A stretch of DNA of 64,000 nucleotides from contig CAZKIO010000014.1 in the NCBI GenBank assembly GCA_964552795.1, positions 1-64,000 of the forward strand, given 5' to 3'. Both the position numbers and the translations under genes were made by a program. Origin of the DNA: JAEUHZ01 sp964552795. GTDB lineage: Bacteria; Planctomycetota; UBA1135; GCA-002686595. This document shows, piece by piece, positions 35,035 through 44,477 of this stretch; positions within the stretch are counted from its first letter, which is position 1; each line of letters starts with the position of its first letter. The notes under the pieces are model-generated. The model ran no database searches and was not told the DNA's origin. It saw only the letters and a program-made list of their open reading frames with translations.

Positions 35035-37005
35035 CTACAGCCCCAGGAGGGAAGGGTCGCGTGAGATCGCCGACAGATCGCGCACCGGCAGCACGGACCG
35101 CGGCGGCAGGTCCGCCGCCAGGCGGATCGCGGAGAGCTGGCCGCCGGGTCCGATGCTGAGCGCGGCGCGGAACCCGCGCAGGAACTCGCGTTCGTCGGCG
35201 TCGAGGCCGGCGGCGCGCAGCGCCTCGACCGCGCGGATGGCGGCAGGCAGCACTTCCTCCTGGCCGAGCGCACCGGCCAGGGCCAGAAGCCGTGCACGCG
35301 CCACCGCGCCGTCCGGCCCGGCACATGCCGCCCCCAGTGCGAGCCACTCTCCCGGCGATGCGGGCGTGCGCTCCGCGAGCGCGCGCCGGACGGCCTCCAG
35401 TCCGGCCGGCGTCGCGACGCCCGCGCGCACGCGCAGGAACGGGAGATCCGCCGCGGCGATGCCGTGCGCGACCGCGCGCTCCCATGCCTCGGCGATGCAC
35501 GCGTCCGCGTGCACGCCGCGCAGCGCGCCGAGCCGCTCGGGCAGGTCGGGAACGTCCGCGAGGAGCGCCGCGGCGTAGCGGCCGGCCTCGTCGACGCGCC
35601 CGTGCGCCAGCCAGCCGTCGAGCACGGGCACGACGAGGCCGGCGGGCGCGAAGCGCAACGGCACGGCCGGATCCGCCCAGTCCTCGGGCGGCCAGCCCTC
35701 CATGCCGCGGGCGAGCGCGCCGAACTCAGGAAGGTCTCCGAGGACCGCGAGCGCGAACAGGCTCTGCGCTCCGGCGAGATGGAAGCTCGCGGGCGGATCC
35801 CCGCTCGCCGCGGCGACCCGCAGGGCCTGGTAGGCGATGCCCGTGTGCAGTCCCGCGTCGGCCAGGAGAGCGCGCGCGATCCCGGCAGCCGGTGCGAAGG
35901 CCGCACCCCAGCCCTCGAGCACGACGAGGCGCAGACACGCGGCGCGTGGCAACGCGGTGTCCGGCGCGCGCGCGGCGCGTTCCGCTTCGGCGCTCCGGGG
36001 CGGCGGCGGGCCCGCGGCGGCCAGCGCGAGCGCGACGTGCAGACCGCGCGGCTCGTCCGCGCCGGACTCCAGCGCGTTCCACAGCCTTTCCCGAGCCCCT
36101 GCGCCCTGGAAGCACGCGGGCGCTCCGGCGCGCGCCGCGAGCAGCAAGCCTTCGAAGGCGGCGGCGTCCCCGTGCTCCCACCGTCGGCCGAACCAGTCGA
36201 GCACGGGGATCCAGCGCAGCGCTCCGAGCGCGCGCGCGGACGCGGCCCGGCGCTCGTCGTCGCCGGCCCGCGCGAAGTCGAGGCACCAGCGCGCGACGAG
36301 TTCGAGCGGCACGGAATCCGCCTCCGCGCCGCGCTCGCGCGGGACGATCGCCAGCCAGCGCACGGCGGCCGGCTCCGCCTCGCGGCGCAGCCCGCTGCCG
36401 ACCAGCCGGCCGCGGACCGTCTGCGCCGCGCGGCGGACGAACGCGGGCCAGTGCCCCTCGTTCTCGCCGAAGGGCCGCGCCGCGCGGTCGGCGAACCCCG
36501 GATCGATCGCGACCGGCGGCGCGCCGGACTGCGCGGCGGCGGCGAGCGCGACGAGTTCCTGCAGCGAGACCCGGCTCACGAGCTCGATCGAGGCGCGCAG
36601 CGGCACGCCCTCCTCGTCGAGCAGCGCGGCGCGCAGGTCGTCGCCCTCGAGCCAGGGCTCGCGCGCCGCCGGATCGAGGCGTTCGATCGCGAGGCGCAGC
36701 GATGCGAGGCCGGCGCGCGCGAGCTCCGGCTCGGGATCGGTCGCGAGCTCCGCGGCGAGTCCGAACAGTCGATCCTCGCCCGCGAGCACTTCCGCGAGGC
36801 GCAGCCGGGTCTCGGCGCCGCCGGATGCGAACGCGGAACGCACCAGCGCGCGGTCCGCACCGGTGAGCAGACCTGCGAGGCGGCGCTGCGCGAGCTCGCG
36901 CTCCGCCCACGCCGGGGACTCCAGGCGCCGGATCCACTCGCCGGCGTCCTGCGCGCGCGCGGACACCGGTGCCGCCAGGAGCAGGAGCGCGAAGCAGGCG
37001 ATCAC
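35035..37005 (-). CDS. Secreted alpha-helical (HEAT/TPR-like) protein of unknown function
   Basis: The protein has 656 residues from a GTG placed directly before the signal peptide (VIACFALLLLAAPVSARAQ). The remainder is almost entirely amphipathic helices rich in Ala, Arg, Glu and Leu (WAERELAQRRLAGLLTGADRA, LATDPEPELARAGLASLRLAI), consistent with HEAT-like repeats. No catalytic motif is seen. It lies 79 bp downstream of the CpsD-like gene start on the same strand and is divergent from the biotin carboxylase gene. Confidence 0.7.
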   Translation of the reverse strand: MIACFALLLLAAPVSARAQDAGEWIRRLESPAWAERELAQRRLAGLLTGADRALVRSAFASGGAETRLRLAEVLAGEDRLFGLAAELATDPEPELARAGLASLRLAIERLDPAAREPWLEGDDLRAALLDEEGVPLRASIELVSRVSLQELVALAAAAQSGAPPVAIDPGFADRAARPFGENEGHWPAFVRRAAQTVRGRLVGSGLRREAEPAAVRWLAIVPRERGAEADSVPLELVARWCLDFARAGDDERRAASARALGALRWIPVLDWFGRRWEHGDAAAFEGLLLAARAGAPACFQGAGARERLWNALESGADEPRGLHVALALAAAGPPPPRSAEAERAARAPDTALPRAACLRLVVLEGWGAAFAPAAGIARALLADAGLHTGIAYQALRVAAASGDPPASFHLAGAQSLFALAVLGDLPEFGALARGMEGWPPEDWADPAVPLRFAPAGLVVPVLDGWLAHGRVDEAGRYAAALLADVPDLPERLGALRGVHADACIAEAWERAVAHGIAAADLPFLRVRAGVATPAGLEAVRRALAERTPASPGEWLALGAACAGPDGAVARARLLALAGALGQEEVLPAAIRAVEALRAAGLDADEREFLRGFRAALSIGPGGQLSAIRLAADLPPRSVLPVRDLSAISRDPSLLGL

Positions 37006-37099
37006 GCGGCACAGCCTAGCGCACGCCGGCAGTCGCCGCGGCCGGGATCCCGTGCCGCCGTGGCCGCGCGGACCGGGCGACGGTAGGCTCCCGCGCACG

Positions 37100-38467
37100 G
37101 TGTTCCGAACCCTCCTGGTGGCCAACCGCGGCGAGGTCGCGGTGCGCGTCGCGCGCGCGGCGCGCGAGCTCTCGATCCGCACGGTCGGCGTGTGCTCGAC
37201 CGCCGACCGCGGCGCGGCGTGGACGCGCGCGTTCGACGAGATGGTGTGCGTCGGCCCGCCGGCCAGCCGCGACAGCTACCTGCGCATCGAGCGCATCGTG
37301 CAGGCCGCGCTGCAGACCAACGCCAGCGCAGTCCACCCCGGCTGGGGCTTCCTGGCCGAGAACGCGCGCTTCGCGGCGCTGTGCGAGCAGCACGGCATCA
37401 CGTTCGTGGGCCCCACGCCGCGCGTGATGGAGCTGATGGGCCTGAAGTCCCCCGCCAAGCGCGCGATGCGCGACGCGGGCCTGCCCGTCATCCCCGGTTC
37501 CGACGGCCCCGTGGCCACCGTCGAGCAGGCCCTCGCGGCAGCGCGCGGCGCGGGCTACCCGGTGATCCTGAAGGCCGACGCCGGCGGCGGCGGCCGCGGC
37601 ATGCGGTTGTGCGCGGACGAGGCCGCGCTGCGCGCCGCATTCGGGCAGGCGGCGCACGAGGCGCAGGCCGCGTTCGGCAACGGCGCGATCTACGTCGAGA
37701 AGTACCTGACCGGCGGCCGCCACATCGAGATCCAGGTGCTCGCCGACCGCTTCGGCCACGCGATCCACCTGTACGAGCGCGACTGCTCGGTGCAGCGCAA
37801 CCACCAGAAGCTCGTCGAGGAGAGCCCGAGCCCGGCGCTCACGCCCGCGGAACGCGAGGACCTGGGCGCGAGGGCGGCGCGCGCGGCGGCGGCGATCGGC
37901 TACCGCGGCGCGGGGACGATCGAGTTCCTGCGCGCGGCCGACGGCGCGCTGTACTTCCTGGAGATGAACACGCGCTTGCAGGTCGAGCACCCGGTGACGG
38001 AGATGCTGACCGGCGTCGACATCGTGAAGGAGCAGCTGGCGATCGCCGCCAACCGGCCGCTCGCGCTGCGCCAGGAGGGAATCCAGGCCCGCGGGCACGC
38101 CATCGAGGTGCGCGTCAACGCGGAGGATCCCGAGCAGGGCTTCCAGCCCTCGCCGGGGGTGCTGGAGCGCTTCGAGATCCCGACCGACCGCGGCCCCGGG
38201 CGCGTGCGTGTCGAGACGCACATGGCGCCGGGCGAGGAGGTGCTGCCGCACTACGATTCGCTGATCGCCAAGGTGATCGCGCACGGCGACACGCGCCATG
38301 CTGCGATCGACACGCTGCTCGCGACGCTGGCGGCCGCGCGCATCGAGGGCGTCGCCACGACGATTCCGCTGCACCTCGCCGTGCTCGACAGCCGGGAGTT
38401 CCGCTCGGGCGCCTACGACACGAGCAGGATCCCCGGCTGGAAGGCCGCGCCCGCGGCCCGGCGATGA
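37100..38467 (+). CDS. accC: Biotin carboxylase subunit of acetyl-/acyl-CoA carboxylase
   Basis: The 455-residue ATP-grasp enzyme carboxylates biotin on a carrier protein using bicarbonate and ATP. It has the N-terminal VANRGEVAVRVARAA, HPGWGFLAENARFA, the nucleotide loop KADAGGGGRGM, EKYLTGGRHIEIQVLAD, RDCSVQRNHQKLVEESP, EMNTRLQVEHPVTEMLTGVDIVKEQL and the biotin-carboxylase C-domain HYDSLIAKVIAHG. It starts with GTG. Its stop overlaps the next ATG. Candidate partners in the window are the carrier at 46704 and the carboxyltransferase at 44478. Confidence 0.95.
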   Translation: MFRTLLVANRGEVAVRVARAARELSIRTVGVCSTADRGAAWTRAFDEMVCVGPPASRDSYLRIERIVQAALQTNASAVHPGWGFLAENARFAALCEQHGITFVGPTPRVMELMGLKSPAKRAMRDAGLPVIPGSDGPVATVEQALAAARGAGYPVILKADAGGGGRGMRLCADEAALRAAFGQAAHEAQAAFGNGAIYVEKYLTGGRHIEIQVLADRFGHAIHLYERDCSVQRNHQKLVEESPSPALTPAEREDLGARAARAAAAIGYRGAGTIEFLRAADGALYFLEMNTRLQVEHPVTEMLTGVDIVKEQLAIAANRPLALRQEGIQARGHAIEVRVNAEDPEQGFQPSPGVLERFEIPTDRGPGRVRVETHMAPGEEVLPHYDSLIAKVIAHGDTRHAAIDTLLATLAAARIEGVATTIPLHLAVLDSREFRSGAYDTSRIPGWKAAPAARR

Positions 38468-40008
38468 GCCGCGCGGACCGGTTCCTCGCCGCAGCGTGCG
38501 CGCTGGCGCCTTGGGCCTGCGTCTCGCCGCCGGTCCTGCGCGATCCGCCGCCGCTCGTGCGCGACGAACGGCGCCCCGCGCTGTATCCGGCGAGCGCCGA
38601 GTGGATCGAGGTCTCGGCCCGGGACGGCACGCACCTGCGCGGCGTGTTCGTGCCGGCCGATCCCGGCGCGCCGGTCGTGCTGGCGCTCCTGGAGGCGCAG
38701 TCGAGCGTCGCCGAACACCCGCGCGGCTACCGCGAACTGGTCGAGCGCCTCGGCGACGCCGGCTTCGCGACGCTCGCCTGCGACTGGCGCGGCGTCGGGA
38801 TCTCGGGCGGCAGCCGCTCTGCCGACCACCTGGGCGAGGACGCGGCGGCGCTGTTCGCCGAGGCCGTGCGGCGCGCGGGCGGCGACGCGTCGCGCGTCGC
38901 GGTGCGCGGCGTGTCGCTGGGCACGCTGGCGCTGGCGGAGCTGCTCGCCTCGGGCGCCGCGCCGGGCGCCGCGCTGTACGTCGCGCCCGTGCGCAACGCG
39001 ACGTTCGCCGAGCGCCAGGCGGGCGAGATGTTCGGCGGCGCGGCCGGCGGCGTGGCGCGCCTCTCGTTCCGGCGCGTCCCGGGCGTCGACCCGGCCGAGG
39101 CGCTGGCGCAGTCCACGGTTCCGACGCTCGTGATCCTCCTGAAGGACGAGAGCTACCTCAGCGACGCGGAACGCGCCGAGCTGCGCGACGCGGTCGCCGG
39201 CCGCGACAACGTGCGGCTCCTCGAACCCGAGCTCGTGCCCGGCGCGCTGATCCTGGGCGAGCGCGGCCTGCTGGAAGAGGAGCAAGCCTGGCTCGCGCGC
39301 ACGTTCCCCAAGCGCTTCCACCTGCCCAAGCGCCGCGAGCGCGCGCTGCTCGCGCTGGCGCCGGAAGCGCTGGCGCAGCTCCCGCCCCAGTCCCTGGAGC
39401 GCGCGCGCTTCGAGGCGCTCGCGATGGCGCAGATCCACACCGATCCCGCGTGGCTCGCCGCGGCCGCGCTGTCGGGCAGCGGCCCCGAGTACGCCGAGGT
39501 CTTCGCGCGCGCGCGCTCGAAGCCCGGCGCGTGGAAGGGACTCGCGTTCGACGACCTGGAGCACGCGCTCGACTTCGGCGATCCCTCAGGGCGCCTGCCC
39601 GCGAAGCTGCTCGGGAGCTGGACGCGCACGCTGCCCCTCGACGAGGACGCCTACGGCGGCGGCTTCGAGGGCGCGCTCGCCGGCGTCGCGGACGTCGTGC
39701 GCGCGCGCGGGGTGTCGCCCGAACTGGAGCGCGGCTTCGAGTTCCAGGCCTGGTCCACCCGGGACAAGCGGCGCTTCCGCGTGCTGCGCGACTACGCGCC
39801 GGTGTGGGCGGCTCTCGCGAAGGACGTCGGCGAGGCCGACGCCGCGCGGCGCTTCACGCGCTTCCTGCTGAAGGCCTGGGGCCTCGCCGCCGACCGCGTC
39901 GCCGCCGGCCCCGACGGAACGCCGCGCGTGGAGGTGCTCGCGGACGGACGGTGGATCCCCTTCGACGAGGCCGCGCGTCGCGACGCTGCGGCGTACGCAG
40001 AGCGATGA
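38464..40008 (+). CDS. Alpha/beta-hydrolase-like exported protein, paralogue 1 (no catalytic His seen)
   Basis: The 514-residue protein has an N-terminal hydrophobic segment ending in PWACVSPP, a weak lipobox. The hydrolase core includes LRGVFVPADPGAPVVL, ACDWRGVGISGG and the nucleophile elbow VRGVSLG (Ser151). The paralogue's SEEHAF histidine segment is replaced by EPELVPGALIL, so the triad seems incomplete. The C-terminal 230 residues are shared only with the next gene (WLAAAALSG, LLKAWGLAADRVAAGPDG). It overlaps accC and the next gene by 4 bases each. Confidence 0.75.
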   Translation: MSRADRFLAAACALAPWACVSPPVLRDPPPLVRDERRPALYPASAEWIEVSARDGTHLRGVFVPADPGAPVVLALLEAQSSVAEHPRGYRELVERLGDAGFATLACDWRGVGISGGSRSADHLGEDAAALFAEAVRRAGGDASRVAVRGVSLGTLALAELLASGAAPGAALYVAPVRNATFAERQAGEMFGGAAGGVARLSFRRVPGVDPAEALAQSTVPTLVILLKDESYLSDAERAELRDAVAGRDNVRLLEPELVPGALILGERGLLEEEQAWLARTFPKRFHLPKRRERALLALAPEALAQLPPQSLERARFEALAMAQIHTDPAWLAAAALSGSGPEYAEVFARARSKPGAWKGLAFDDLEHALDFGDPSGRLPAKLLGSWTRTLPLDEDAYGGGFEGALAGVADVVRARGVSPELERGFEFQAWSTRDKRRFRVLRDYAPVWAALAKDVGEADAARRFTRFLLKAWGLAADRVAAGPDGTPRVEVLADGRWIPFDEAARRDAAAYAER

Positions 40009-41570
40009 CGATCGGGCGGCTGCTCGCGGCCCCGTGCCTCGTGACGCTGACGGGCTGCCTCGCGCCGCCCGCGCTGCTCGATCCGATCCAGTTCGCGCCC
40101 GATCGCCTGGAGCAGGAGTTCCCGCCCGGCATCGAACGCGTCGAGGTCCCGGTGGGCTCCAGGGGCGCCCGTTTGCGCGGCGTGTTCGTGCCCGCCGACC
40201 CGGGTGCGCCGGTGGTGCTGCAGTTGCAGGAGTCCTCGCTCAGCGTCGCGACGCGCGGCCTGGGCTACGGACCGCTCGCGCGCGAGATGGCGGACCTGGG
40301 CCTCGCGACGCTGGTCTGCGACTGGCGCGGCGTGGGCCTGTCGAGCGGCTCGCGGTCGGTCGACCACATCGCCGCCGACGCGCGCGTCCTGTGGGACGAG
40401 GCCGTGCGCCGCGCGGGCGGCGATCCGCGCCGCGTCGTCCTGCGCGGCGCGTCGCTGGGCACGATCGGGGCCGCCGAGCTCCTGCGCGCCGGCGTCGAGC
40501 CCGGCGTGCTGGTCCTCGTCGCGCCCGTGCGCCCGGCGAGCGCCGCGCGGCGCTTCGCGTGGCACATGTACGGCGCCCCGACGGGCCTGGTCGCGAGCGC
40601 GGTGTTCCGCGGCATCTCGGACGCCGATCCGATCACCGAGCTGCGCCGCGTGCGCGTGCCGGCGCTGATCGCGCCGTCGAGGAACGACTTCTTCCTGGTG
40701 GGCGAGGATCTGGACGAGATCCGGTCGGCGGCGCTCGAATCGGGCGCGCGCCTGCTCGTGATGTCCGAGGAGCACGCGTTCGCGTCGCTCGCGGGCCACC
40801 ACGTGCTGCGGCCGGACGAGGAGGACTTGCTACGCGCCGCGGGCCTCGTGCAGCCCGACGTCGCCTGGCGCATGGAGCGTCTTATGGCGCGCCTGGATCC
40901 GGCGATCGCCGCGCGCTTCGCGCCCGGTTCCGCCGAGCACGAGCGGCTCGCCGCGTTCGCGAGGCGCCAGGTGCACACGCCCGCGCCGTGGCTCGCCGCG
41001 GCGGCGCTGTCGGGCTGGGACGCCGCGCGGACCGAGCACCTGCTGCGGACGGCGCGCTCGTCGCCGCGGCTGTGGCACGCGATCGACTTCGACCTCCTGC
41101 TCACCGTGTTCGACCTCGAGGACCCGGCCGGTCCGATCGATCCGCGCGAGATCGCGGAGTGGATGCGGGAGCTGCCGTTCTCGGTAGGTTCGCCCGAGCA
41201 GCGCCACCTGGGCGTTCTCGACAGCCTCGAGAAGGTGCGCGCGGGGCTCGACGGCCCGCAGGATCCGCGCGGAGCACCGTTCCACATCCGCGTCGTGCCG
41301 GGCGAGGCCAGCGCGACGTTCTGGTCGGACGTGCGGCCCCTGTGGGCCTCGATCCAGGAGCGCGTCGCGGAACGCGCCGGCGCGGAACGGATCCTCGTGC
41401 GGACCCTGCTGAAGGCCTGGAGGCACTGCCCCGATCGCGTCGTGGCCGGGCCGGACGGTGCGCCCGAGCTCCAGGTCCACGTGGATGGAGCGTGGCTGCC
41501 GCTCGAGGAGGCAGCGGCTCTCGACGCCCGGGCCCTGGCGGTGGCCGCTGCCGCCTCCCGGGCCCCCTGA
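40005..41570 (+). CDS. Alpha/beta-hydrolase lipoprotein, paralogue 2
   Basis: The 521-residue protein has a clear lipobox (VTLTGCLAPP, Cys18). The core repeats the paralogue's LRGVFVPADPGAPVVL, CDWRGVGLSSGSRS and nucleophile LRGASLG (Ser150), and here the histidine is present (SEEHAFASL, His257). The C-terminal domain (PWLAAAALSGWD, LLKAWRHCPDRVVAGPDG) is shared only with the upstream gene. The pair looks like a tandem duplication. Substrate unknown; an ester or peptide hydrolase at the cell envelope is inferred. Confidence 0.8.
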   Translation: MTIGRLLAAPCLVTLTGCLAPPALLDPIQFAPDRLEQEFPPGIERVEVPVGSRGARLRGVFVPADPGAPVVLQLQESSLSVATRGLGYGPLAREMADLGLATLVCDWRGVGLSSGSRSVDHIAADARVLWDEAVRRAGGDPRRVVLRGASLGTIGAAELLRAGVEPGVLVLVAPVRPASAARRFAWHMYGAPTGLVASAVFRGISDADPITELRRVRVPALIAPSRNDFFLVGEDLDEIRSAALESGARLLVMSEEHAFASLAGHHVLRPDEEDLLRAAGLVQPDVAWRMERLMARLDPAIAARFAPGSAEHERLAAFARRQVHTPAPWLAAAALSGWDAARTEHLLRTARSSPRLWHAIDFDLLLTVFDLEDPAGPIDPREIAEWMRELPFSVGSPEQRHLGVLDSLEKVRAGLDGPQDPRGAPFHIRVVPGEASATFWSDVRPLWASIQERVAERAGAERILVRTLLKAWRHCPDRVVAGPDGAPELQVHVDGAWLPLEEAAALDARALAVAAAASRAP

Positions 41571-41615
41571 CCCCGGCTGCGATCCCGGACTCGATCCTGG
41601 ATTCCAAGCCCTCTC

Positions 41616-41655
41616 TTGACGGCTACGCCCGATGTGTATATGTGTACTAATACGC
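41616..41655 (+). promoter_or_regulatory. Promoter and likely operator of the GntR/ABC operon
   Basis: An A/T-rich island in very G/C-rich DNA contains TTGACG (41616-41621) and, 17 nt on, TATGTG. GTGTATATGTGTACTAATAC overlaps the -10 region, with GTAT...ATAC as inverted ends. YtrA-type GntR regulators usually repress their own operon through a GTGTA-type palindrome at this position, 20-40 nt before the start codon, so an autoregulatory operator is likely. Confidence 0.6.
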
Positions 41656-41669
41656 TAGGGCACCCCGCC

Positions 41670-42068
41670 ATGCTGATCGTCCTCGACCGCCACTCCGGCC
41701 AGCCCGTCTTCCGTCAGATCGTGGAGCAGGTCCGCTTCCACGTCGCCGGCGGCGTGCTGCGCCCGGGCGACGAACTGCCCTCGACGCGCGCGCTCGCCGC
41801 GGACCTGGGCCTCAACCCGATGACGGTCAGCAAGGCCTACGCGCTCCTCGAACAGGAGGGCGTGGTCGAGCGGCGGCCCGGGCTCGCGCTCCTCGTGCGC
41901 GCGCGGCCCGACGACCAGGCGCGCGTCGAGCGCGCCGAACAGTTCGCGCGCTTCGCCCGCCCGGCGGCGGCGGCGGCGCGGCAGCTCGGCCTCAGCCGGG
42001 AGGAAGCGCTTCAGGCATTCGAACGTGCGCTCGACGAGCGCGGAGGCACCGATGACCAAGCTGGATGA
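41670..42068 (+). CDS. YtrA-subfamily GntR transcriptional regulator
   Basis: The 132-residue protein has the GntR winged helix (QPVFRQIVEQVRFHVAGGVLRPGDELPSTRALAADLGLNPMTVSKAYALLEQEGVVERRPG) and only a short C-terminal helical tail. That short tail defines the YtrA type linked to ABC transporters. The ATG at 41670 was chosen over an upstream in-frame start because it begins the conserved LDRHSGQPVF. It overlaps the ABC ATPase gene by 17 bases. Confidence 0.93.
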   Translation: MLIVLDRHSGQPVFRQIVEQVRFHVAGGVLRPGDELPSTRALAADLGLNPMTVSKAYALLEQEGVVERRPGLALLVRARPDDQARVERAEQFARFARPAAAAARQLGLSREEALQAFERALDERGGTDDQAG

Positions 42069-42957
42069 CACGCAGGCCGTCCTCTTCGCCGAGGGTCTGC
42101 ACAAGCAGTACGCCGACACCGCCGCGCTGGCCGGCGTGACCCTGCGCATCCCGCGCGGCCGCATCGTCGGCCTCGTGGGGCGCAACGGCAGCGGCAAGAC
42201 CACGCTCCTGCGCGCGTTCCTGGGCCTCGTGCTGCCGACGCAGGGCGACTGCCGCGCCTTCGGCACGCGCTGCGCCGAGCTCGGCGAGCGCGAGCTGGCG
42301 CGCATCGGCGCCGTGCAGCAGGAGAACCGCTTCCTGGGCTGGATGACCGCTCGGGCGCACCTCGACTTCGTGCGCACCTTCCACGAGCGCTGGGACGACG
42401 CGCGAGAGCGCAAGCTGGTCGACGCGCTCGAGCTCGACCTCTCCCAGCGCATCTCGGCCATGTCGCCGGGCGCGGTGCAGAAGCTCGCCCTCGTGACGGC
42501 CGTCGGCCACCACCCCGACCTGCTCCTGCTCGACGAGCCGGCCGCGTCGCTCGACCCGCTGGCGCGCGAGGCGCTGCTCGAGACCCTGGTCGAGCTCCTG
42601 CAGGAGGACGGCGCGACGATCGTGATCTCGTCGCACGTCCTGCGCGACGTCGAGCGCGTCGTGGACTGGATCGTGTGCCTGGAGCGCGGCCGCGTCGTGC
42701 AGGACGCCGCGCTCGACGACCTGCAGGAGACCTACGGCGAGTGGCGCGTCCGCTCGCGCAACGGCGGCCTGCCGGCGCGTTTCGCCGAGCCCTGGGTGCT
42801 GTCGCAGACCGGCGCCGGCCGGGAGGCCCTCCTGTGCGTGCGCGACGCCGACGCCGACCTGGAGGGCTTTCGCGCGCGCTACCACGCCGAGGTCGAGCGC
42901 GCGCCGCTCAACCTGGAGCGCATGTTCCCGCTGTGGATCCGGGAGCGGCGGTCATGA
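42052..42957 (+). CDS. ABC transporter ATP-binding protein
   Basis: The 301-residue protein has Walker A VGRNGSGKTT (about 42-51), Q-loop VQQENRF, Walker B LLLLDEPAASLD and the switch SSHVLRD. The ABC signature reads MSPGAVQKLAL instead of LSGGQ, a deviation also common in YtrB-like ATPases. GGAGG precedes the ATG. The C-terminal 80 residues (YGEWRVRSRNGGLPARF) are an extension typical of YtrB-type proteins. It is coupled to the permease by ATGA and controlled by the upstream YtrA-type regulator. Confidence 0.92.
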   Translation: MTKLDDTQAVLFAEGLHKQYADTAALAGVTLRIPRGRIVGLVGRNGSGKTTLLRAFLGLVLPTQGDCRAFGTRCAELGERELARIGAVQQENRFLGWMTARAHLDFVRTFHERWDDARERKLVDALELDLSQRISAMSPGAVQKLALVTAVGHHPDLLLLDEPAASLDPLAREALLETLVELLQEDGATIVISSHVLRDVERVVDWIVCLERGRVVQDAALDDLQETYGEWRVRSRNGGLPARFAEPWVLSQTGAGREALLCVRDADADLEGFRARYHAEVERAPLNLERMFPLWIRERRS

Positions 42958-44426
42958 CGCGCGCACCGATCCTGCCGCGCCTCCTGTGGCGGCCGGCGAC
43001 GCTCTACAACCTGTTCGTTGCGGTCGCGATGGCGGCCGTGCTCGGCCGCGGCGCGTGGATCGCGCGCTCGGCCTGGAACGACGACGCGCCGGGCCCCGCG
43101 ACCGCGCTGATCCTGGCGTGCACGATCGCGGCGACCGGCGTGGGCGCGATCGCCGCGTGGTCCTCGTTCGAGATGGCGTTGTGCACCTGCACCGCGGCGC
43201 TGCCCGGGCTCGCGCGCCGACTGCGCGCCGAGCTGTGGGTGCTGGGCGCCGCGTGCGCGCTCGCCGCGGCCGCGGCAGCCGAGATCGCCGCGGCATTGCA
43301 CGCCGATCCGGCCGCCTGCGCGGGACTCGCCGCGCTGGGCTTCGGCCTGGGCGTCTACGTTTCCGAGCCGCGCGCGGCGCGCGGCAGCCCGCGCGGGTGG
43401 CTGTGCTTCGGCCTGGTGGCGGCCCTGGTGCTGTTCTCCCCCACCCTCGGCGCACGGATCGCGGAGCTTCCGCTCGCCGCGACGCCGCTGGCGGTCGCCG
43501 CCGCCGCCGTGCTCGTCGCCCTGCCGTTCACGCGCGCGCGCCAGCGCGCGCGCGTCGTCACCCCCACGCAGGAGATCGGGATGGCCTACGCGCAGCCCGA
43601 CCTGCGCTCGGGCGTCTGGGGCGCGCAACTCACCGCGCCCGACAGCGGCGTGCCGCGGTGGAAACAGCGCCTCGCCAGCGACCGCGACTGGATGCGCGCG
43701 ACGCTGCACGAGGTCCACGGCTACCGGCGCGGCGGCTGGATCGGCACCGCGGTCGGAGCGGGGTTCTTCTGGGCCCTCGTGATCGTCGCCTGGTTCGCGT
43801 ACCTGGGCTGGGAAGACCACGGCGACCTCGCCGGCGTGGCGCTCAACCTGCGCGGTGCGCTCCTCGAGAGCAACCCCGGCCGCCTGAGCGTCGGCACCGC
43901 GTTCTTCCTGGCGATCTGGCTCGGGATGGGCCTGATCCTGACGCCGTGCACGCCGGTCACGACGCTGCTGCGGCCCGTCTCGCGCTCGCGCCGGGCGCGC
44001 CTCGCCTGGCGTGCCAGCCTCGCCTGGACGGTCGTCGCGCTGGGGACCGTGGCCGCGTGCCTGGCGCTGGCGGCCGAATGGGTCCGGTGGCGCGATCCCG
44101 CGGCGCCGGAGGCCGCCGGCCTGCCCGAGTGGCTGCGCGCCGTCGTCGTGCTCGCGATCCTGTGGCCGATCGCCCAGTGGGCGCGCATCCGGTTCATCGA
44201 CGCAAGCCCGGTGCCGCCCGGCCCCGTGCGCCAGGGCGTCGTGGGCGGGATCACGGTGATCGCGCTGGCGGCGGCGGCCACGTTCGTCGCGCAGGTCTGG
44301 GCCAAGGCCTCGGGCACCCCGGTCGCCCTCCAGCTCGCCGCGGCGGCGCTCCTGTTCGCCAACGCGCAGTGGATCTGGCGCACGGTCCTGGACCAGCACT
44401 TCCGGCGCGTCGATCTCCGCGCCTGA
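42954..44426 (+). CDS. ABC transporter permease, multi-spanning
   Basis: The 490-residue membrane protein has about ten to twelve hydrophobic helices in two halves (about 15-190 and 255-485) separated by a polar loop containing TPTQEIGMAYAQPDLRSGVWG and a basic segment. No solute-binding protein gene is present, so export or a signalling/envelope-stress role, as in other YtrA-controlled transporters, fits better than uptake. Substrate unknown. Confidence 0.8.
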   Translation: MTRAPILPRLLWRPATLYNLFVAVAMAAVLGRGAWIARSAWNDDAPGPATALILACTIAATGVGAIAAWSSFEMALCTCTAALPGLARRLRAELWVLGAACALAAAAAAEIAAALHADPAACAGLAALGFGLGVYVSEPRAARGSPRGWLCFGLVAALVLFSPTLGARIAELPLAATPLAVAAAAVLVALPFTRARQRARVVTPTQEIGMAYAQPDLRSGVWGAQLTAPDSGVPRWKQRLASDRDWMRATLHEVHGYRRGGWIGTAVGAGFFWALVIVAWFAYLGWEDHGDLAGVALNLRGALLESNPGRLSVGTAFFLAIWLGMGLILTPCTPVTTLLRPVSRSRRARLAWRASLAWTVVALGTVAACLALAAEWVRWRDPAAPEAAGLPEWLRAVVVLAILWPIAQWARIRFIDASPVPPGPVRQGVVGGITVIALAAAATFVAQVWAKASGTPVALQLAAAALLFANAQWIWRTVLDQHFRRVDLRA

Positions 44427-44477
44427 ACGCCTGGATTCGGCCGCGCGGAATGCGGATGATCCGGCGTTGCCAGCGCC

